From JANLTP01 sp031363055 (GTDB taxonomy: Bacteria; Pseudomonadota; Gammaproteobacteria; Burkholderiales; Burkholderiaceae_E), in assembly GCA_031363055.1 (NCBI GenBank), contig JANLTP010000221.1, positions 1 through 11,033 of the forward strand: a stretch of 11,033 nt of DNA. The letters run 5' to 3'. Positions 7,855-11,033 of the stretch are shown here, one piece after another. A program made the position numbers and the translations under genes. The notes below the pieces were generated by a model. That model made no database searches. It saw nothing but the letters and a program-made list of their open reading frames with translations, and was not told where the DNA came from. How positions within the stretch are numbered: the first letter of the stretch is position 1; the number at the start of each line of letters is the position of its first letter.

Positions 7855-7895
7855 TCTGCTACCCTGATCTGCTACCCTGATCTGCGACCCGAACT
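7845..7895 (+). repeat. 13-bp tandem array across the thiolase stop codon
   Basis: Three identical 13-base units (GCTACCCTGATCT) lie at 7845-7857, 7858-7870 and 7871-7883, followed by a degenerate copy at 7884-7895. The first unit contains the real TGA stop (7852-7854). Since 13 is not a multiple of three, the copied TGAs at 7865 and 7878 fall in the other two forward frames. Confidence 0.92.
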
Positions 7896-7902
7896 CGGAC
7901 GA

Positions 7903-7968
7903 GATTCAAACAAAGCTCAAACGCAGCTCAAACAAGGCTCAATTTAGACTCAAACAAGGCTCAGTCGA
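7903..7968 (+). repeat. 11-bp tandem array directly upstream of the dioxygenase gene
   Basis: Six contiguous 11-base units begin at 7903, 7914, 7925, 7936, 7947 and 7958. Rough consensus is RRCTCAAACAA. The last unit ends on the A of the ATG at 7968. The AAGG formed at the junction of the fifth and sixth units (7956-7959) lies 8 bases before the start codon and is the best Shine-Dalgarno candidate. Confidence 0.85.
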
Positions 7969-8744
7969 TGTTAAGCCCAACACAAATTGGCCAATACCAC
8001 CGCGACGGCTACGTGGTTCCGGATTTCACCATGCCGGCGGAAATTCTGACTCAAATTCGTGATCGACATGCCACCTTGCTGTTGCGTGAGCCCGGTTTTC
8101 GCGACTATTGCCCTGCCCTGCTCGAATACGATCCGGGCTTCTTTCAGTATTGCGAAAATGAAGCCATTCTCGATATGGTGACGCAATTGATCGGCGCCGA
8201 CATTGCCCTCTGGAACACGAGCTTTTTCGCCAAACCAGCCGGTAACGGCAAACGCACGCCCTGGCACCAGGACGGCGAGTACTGGCCGATTCGCCCGCTG
8301 GCTACTTGTACCGCCTGGCTCGCGCTCGACGATTCAACGACCGAAAATGGCTGCCTGCGCGTGATCAAAGGTTCGCACAACGAGCGCGCCCTGAAGGCTC
8401 ACAACACCTTGAACAGCGATCAAGTCACGTTGACCCAGGAGCTCAAGCCCGAGGAGTTCAACGAAGCCGACGCGGTTGACATCGTGCTTCGCGCCGGCCA
8501 GATTTCGTTGCATGATGTCTATCTGCTGCATGGCTCGGAGCCGAACACGTCATCCAAGCCGCGTCGCGGCATGACCATGCGCTTTATGCCCACCAGCAGT
8601 TTGTTTGATCGCGACTATGCGCGCGAAAAAACTCGCACCATGAAAATTACGGACCACTCCAGACGACAGGTCTACTTGATGCGCGGCGTTGACGTTCACG
8701 GCCAGAACCAATTGCTGTCGCGCCGCTCCGCCACGAGCATTTAG
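7968..8744 (+). CDS. Phytanoyl-CoA dioxygenase (PhyH) family non-heme Fe(II)/2-oxoglutarate oxygenase
   Basis: This is a 258-residue cytoplasmic oxygenase. Members hydroxylate a substrate using Fe(II), O2 and 2-oxoglutarate. The N terminus (LSPTQIGQYHRDGYVV) is the typical family opening. The iron ligands are visible as HxD in TPWHQDGEYWP (H100, D102) and the distal H188 in VYLLHGSEPN. R199, eleven residues after H188, fits the 2-oxoglutarate-binding arginine, the same spacing as H264/R275 of human phytanoyl-CoA hydroxylase. All catalytic residues are present, so an active enzyme is expected. It follows the thiolase gene by 113 bases filled with two tandem arrays, so cotranscription is plausible but not certain. 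PhyH proteins act on many substrates besides phytanoyl-CoA, and the substrate here is unknown. Confidence 0.92.
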   Translation: MLSPTQIGQYHRDGYVVPDFTMPAEILTQIRDRHATLLLREPGFRDYCPALLEYDPGFFQYCENEAILDMVTQLIGADIALWNTSFFAKPAGNGKRTPWHQDGEYWPIRPLATCTAWLALDDSTTENGCLRVIKGSHNERALKAHNTLNSDQVTLTQELKPEEFNEADAVDIVLRAGQISLHDVYLLHGSEPNTSSKPRRGMTMRFMPTSSLFDRDYAREKTRTMKITDHSRRQVYLMRGVDVHGQNQLLSRRSATSI

Positions 8745-8771
8745 CGGCGATCCTGCTCACGGCGGTATAAC

Positions 8772-9287
8772 TCAAGGTTGGTGCGCTCGCTCACCCAGCA
8801 CCTGCGCGAACAACGTCAATGAAGCGCAAGCAAAGGCGATCATGTTCTGTAGCCGATCCGAGCTGCCAGTACGCAGCGTAATCACTTGTTCAATGGTGCC
8901 CGCCACCGCCAGGCAACTGTGGCCGGCGGGATCACCATAAGGATTGCCCGTTGGTCCGGTCGCGCCGGTTTCAGACAGTCCCCAACTGGCAGAAAAACGT
9001 TGCTGAGAGCGCTGGGCAAGCAGCAAGGCATAAGGCTCGCTGGCCGAACGAATGCCACGCATCGACTCGTTGGACATCTCCATCAGCAACTGCCGAGCCA
9101 AGCGCGTGTAGACCACCGCGCCACCTAAAAAATAGGCCGATGCACCAGGCACCGCCAACAGGGTCGCGGCAATCAGTCCGCCGGTTGAGGACTCGGCGAC
9201 AGCGACCGTTTCCTTGCGCTCTTTAAGGAGACTTCCAACCGTCTCACCGAGCGCCAACAATTGTGCGTCCATTGATTGTGCGTCCAT
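8772..9287 (-). CDS. CinA C-terminal domain protein (PncC-like nicotinamide-nucleotide amidase family)
   Basis: This 171-residue protein is a stand-alone CinA C-terminal domain. Canonical members (PncC) deamidate NMN to nicotinate mononucleotide in pyridine nucleotide recycling. Visible motifs are VAVAESSTGGLIAATLL (28-44), FLGGAVVYT (53-61) and LSETGATGPTGNPYGDPAG (104-122), matching ES(C/S)TGG and the glycine-rich GPTG loop. The variant GPTGNPYGDPAGH differs from the GPTGG-type loop of typical PncC and marks a separate subfamily, so NMN amidase activity is likely but unproven. The start is ambiguous: ATG at 9287 and at 9272 sit in two copies of a 15-base repeat (MDAQS/MDAQL), with no strong Shine-Dalgarno at either. 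The gene starts 12 bases after the SDR gene, probably as its operon partner, and converges on the dioxygenase gene. Confidence 0.85.
   Translation of the reverse strand: MDAQSMDAQLLALGETVGSLLKERKETVAVAESSTGGLIAATLLAVPGASAYFLGGAVVYTRLARQLLMEMSNESMRGIRSASEPYALLLAQRSQQRFSASWGLSETGATGPTGNPYGDPAGHSCLAVAGTIEQVITLRTGSSDRLQNMIAFACASLTLFAQVLGERAHQP
9258..9287 (-). repeat. 15-bp direct duplication of the start codon region
   Basis: Two adjacent 15-base units (9273-9287 and 9258-9272), matching at 13 of 15 positions, each read ATGGACGCACAA plus one codon on the minus strand. The gene therefore begins MDAQ-S-MDAQ-L, with two equally plausible in-frame start codons. Confidence 0.9.
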
Positions 9288-9299
9288 TAGGCCCGCCGT

Positions 9300-10064
9300 T
9301 CAATTCGCGATGGTCTTGGCTTGCGCGACATAACCGCGATTCCAGGCCGGGCTGATGGTCAGATCGTTGATGCAGACATGCGCCGGCATGCGGGCCAGAA
9401 ACAGCATCAGTTCGCCGCAATCGTCGGGCTGCACCATGCGCGCACGATCCTCTGCACTGACGGGGATCGGACGTTTATCGAGTATCGGTGTTGATACCTC
9501 ACCAGGGCACACGGCAGTCGCCCGTATGCCGTTGATGCATTCCTCGATGTTGATACTCTCGGTCATCGCATTCATGCCGGCCTTGGCTGCACTGTAGGCC
9601 GGGCCCGTCAGCGAACTGACGTGTCTTGCCGCCCAGGAAGAAATATTGATGATCAGCCCGTCCTGCTGCTGCCGCATGATCGGCAACACCGCATGACAGC
9701 AGTAAAACGCGCCATCGAGATCAATGCGAATGACTTGATCCCAGTCGGGCCGGGTCAGATGTTTCCAGTTGCGCTTGAGCACATTCAGCCCGGCACTGTT
9801 CAGCAGCACATCGATGCGGCCTTCATGCTTGGCTATATCGTCGGCCACTGCCTGCACCGCCTTGGCATCGGTGACATCGAGCGGGGCCACTCTCGCCTGG
9901 CCGCCCCGCGACTTGACCTGCTCGGCAATCACTTGCAATTCCCGCTCGCGACGACCCGACAGGATCAACCGCATCCCGGCGCTGGCATAGGCCAAGGCCG
10001 AGCCCGCTCCGATGCCGGTGCCAGCACCGGTAATCCAGGCCACTTTTCCCTTCAGATCACGCAT
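9300..10064 (-). CDS. Short-chain dehydrogenase/reductase (classical SDR)
   Basis: This is a 254-residue cytoplasmic NAD(P)-dependent oxidoreductase of classical SDR length. The cofactor motif TGAGTGIG is at 12-19, and the NNAG motif appears as NSAG (89-92). The catalytic set is S143 in NISSW and Y157/K161 in AYSAAKAG, followed by the PGEVSTPI stretch after the active site. An arginine pair at the end of the second strand (SGRRER, 36-41) suggests NADP(H) preference; this is an inference. AAGGAG at 10071-10076 stands 6 bases before the ATG, the best Shine-Dalgarno in the window. The gene is followed after 12 bases by the PncC-like gene. The substrate is unknown; neighbouring acyl-CoA and PhyH genes make an alcohol or hydroxyacyl substrate possible. 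Confidence 0.93.
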   Translation of the reverse strand: MRDLKGKVAWITGAGTGIGAGSALAYASAGMRLILSGRRERELQVIAEQVKSRGGQARVAPLDVTDAKAVQAVADDIAKHEGRIDVLLNSAGLNVLKRNWKHLTRPDWDQVIRIDLDGAFYCCHAVLPIMRQQQDGLIINISSWAARHVSSLTGPAYSAAKAGMNAMTESINIEECINGIRATAVCPGEVSTPILDKRPIPVSAEDRARMVQPDDCGELMLFLARMPAHVCINDLTISPAWNRGYVAQAKTIAN

Positions 10065-10070
10065 ATCGCT

Positions 10071-10076
10071 CTCCTT
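10071..10076 (-). promoter_or_regulatory. Ribosome binding site of the SDR gene
   Basis: AAGGAG on the minus strand with a 6-base spacer to ATG 10064. It fixes that start with good confidence. Confidence 0.8.
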
Positions 10077-10158
10077 ATTGTGGGTAACAGCATAGTGGCT
10101 TTCAGTCTAACCAGATTGAGCCACGCGCAACATCGCCCCTTGCGTGCGAAGTTTCAAC

Positions 10159-10187
10159 GAGTCTTTGACCCTGCGAACTTCTATAAT
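10159..10187 (+). promoter_or_regulatory. Possible sigma-70 promoter for the CinA N-terminal gene
   Basis: A perfect TATAAT stands at 10182-10187 in the 175-base divergent gap, about 52 bases before the ATG at 10240. With a 17-base spacer the -35 site would be GAGTCT, a poor match. A TTGACC at 10165-10170 is better but only 11 bases away, too short for a normal promoter. The rest of the divergent gap (10065-10239) shows no other convincing element. Confidence 0.35.
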
Positions 10188-10239
10188 CATCATTGAACCC
10201 ATCGATCAACGCAGCGACTCTCGATCAGCACCCTAATCC

Positions 10240-10998
10240 ATGACAACCCCTACCAACCGAGTCAGCGCAGCGGTGCTCATCATTGGCAACGAAATATTGT
10301 CCGGCCGCACGCAGGACACCAATCTCGGCTATCTGGCCAAGAAACTCAATGAGTACGGTATTCAGATTCTCGAGGCGCGCGTGGTACCCGATATCGAGGC
10401 CGACATTGTGGCTGCCGTCAATGCCTTGCGGGCTCGTTTTGACTATGTGTTCACGACCGGTGGCATTGGCCCCACCCATGACGACATTACCGCCGTTTGT
10501 GTCGCCAAGGCCTTCGGTGTACCGCTGGTGATCAACGACGAGATTGCGCAGATTCTGCAGCGACGGTCGGCGCCACCGGAAATCATGGCAGCGCGCATGC
10601 GCATGGCACGGATTCCAGCCGGCGGTGGCCTGGTTCGTAATCCGAACGGGCCGCACGGCTTCTTCATCGAGAACGTGTACGTGATGGCCGGTATCCCATC
10701 GGTCATGCAAGCCATGATCGGTTCACTGGACGGACAATTGCGTCGCGGTGACAGCATCCAGTCACGCTCGGTGACCGCCTTTCTGGCCGAGAGCCATATT
10801 GCCAAACGGCTTGGCGATATTCAGTTGCGCTACCCGCATCTGGATCTCGGCAGTTATCCATTCAGCCGCAATGATCGCTATGGCACCACGCTGGTCATGC
10901 GCGGCAGCGTCGCGGCTGATCTTGACGCGATGCTCGAGGAGGTCAAACAAATGATCGTTGAGCTCGGTGGTACGCCGAGCGATGAAACGCGCGGCTGA
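10240..10998 (+). CDS. CinA N-terminal/COG1058 molybdopterin-binding-fold protein without amidase domain
   Basis: This 252-residue protein is the N-terminal part of CinA as a complete gene of its own. The MoCF/MoaB-like domain runs from about 8 to 170 with IIGNEILSGRTQDTN (14-28), FTTGGIGPTHDD (71-82) and YVMAGIPSVMQAM (147-159). A small KH-like second domain follows (about 175-245, YPHLDLGSYPFSR). Full CinA is about 410-420 residues; the C-terminal amidase domain is absent, and the gene ends with an ordinary TGA in DETRG, so this looks natural and not a truncation. COG1058 domains are reported to have ADP-ribose pyrophosphatase activity, which would link the protein to NAD turnover. No strong Shine-Dalgarno precedes ATG 10240. 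The 35 bases after the stop hold nothing recognisable. Confidence 0.88.
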   Translation: MTTPTNRVSAAVLIIGNEILSGRTQDTNLGYLAKKLNEYGIQILEARVVPDIEADIVAAVNALRARFDYVFTTGGIGPTHDDITAVCVAKAFGVPLVINDEIAQILQRRSAPPEIMAARMRMARIPAGGGLVRNPNGPHGFFIENVYVMAGIPSVMQAMIGSLDGQLRRGDSIQSRSVTAFLAESHIAKRLGDIQLRYPHLDLGSYPFSRNDRYGTTLVMRGSVAADLDAMLEEVKQMIVELGGTPSDETRG

Positions 10999-11033
10999 GA
11001 GCTAGGAGGCTGCCGCGACCGCCTGATCTCGCA

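Noticed and set aside
7845..7968. CRISPR-like array
   Set aside because: Units are 11-13 bases and directly adjacent with no spacers; there is no cas gene.
8721..8749. Inverted repeat CGCCGCT / AGCGGCG around the dioxygenase stop as a terminator between convergent genes
   Set aside because: The stem is only 7 bases with a 15-base loop and no T-run follows on either strand, so an intrinsic terminator is not supported.
10165..10187. TTGACC and TATAAT as a full sigma-70 promoter
   Set aside because: The spacer is only 11 bases; the TATAAT alone was kept as a weak promoter candidate.
10240..10998. CinA N-terminal gene as a pseudogene cut from full-length cinA
   Set aside because: The domain is complete with intact motifs and a normal stop, and stand-alone COG1058 proteins of about 250 residues are a known form.

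Overview
The window looks like a GC-rich proteobacterial chromosome segment, most likely Gamma- or Betaproteobacteria. This rests on the set of exosortase A (XrtA / PEP-CTERM)-associated exopolysaccharide genes at its left end. No rRNA, tRNA, transposase or phage gene was seen, and the species cannot be named from the sequence alone. Ten coding regions cover almost all of it, and no gene-free stretch exceeds about 175 bases.

Region 1 (2-6217, + strand) is the downstream part of an XrtA-linked exopolysaccharide locus. It holds, in order, the end of a Wzz/GNVR chain-length determinant, a tyrosine autokinase, a large proline-rich outer-membrane barrel protein, an ExeA-like AAA ATPase and a GT4 glycosyltransferase. 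The genes are tightly packed, with one 29-base overlap, and read as one operon. The likely scheme is that the inner-membrane chain-length protein and the kinase control polymer length, the barrel protein and ATPase serve the envelope or export side, and the glycosyltransferase adds a sugar. The exosortase itself and the initiating transferase are not in the window.

Region 2 (6254-8744, + strand) is an acyl-CoA/lipid-type module. A DUF35 zinc-ribbon/OB-fold protein overlaps by ATGA with a thiolase-fold protein, and a phytanoyl-CoA dioxygenase-family oxygenase follows. DUF35 plus thiolase-like pairs are known to form heteromeric thiolases or retro-aldolases, for example in sterol side-chain breakdown. 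The substrate here is unknown.

Region 3 (8772-10998) holds a minus-strand pair, an SDR oxidoreductase followed by a CinA C-terminal (PncC-like) protein. A divergent plus-strand gene encodes a stand-alone CinA N-terminal (COG1058) protein. The two halves of CinA are therefore encoded separately, on opposite strands, on either side of the SDR gene.

The least explained signal is a recurrent set of short tandem arrays (11-15 bp periods). Three lie inside coding sequence in multiples of three bases. Four sit at gene edges: across the stop of the barrel gene, across the stop of the thiolase gene, against the start of the dioxygenase gene, and duplicating the start codon of the PncC-like gene.
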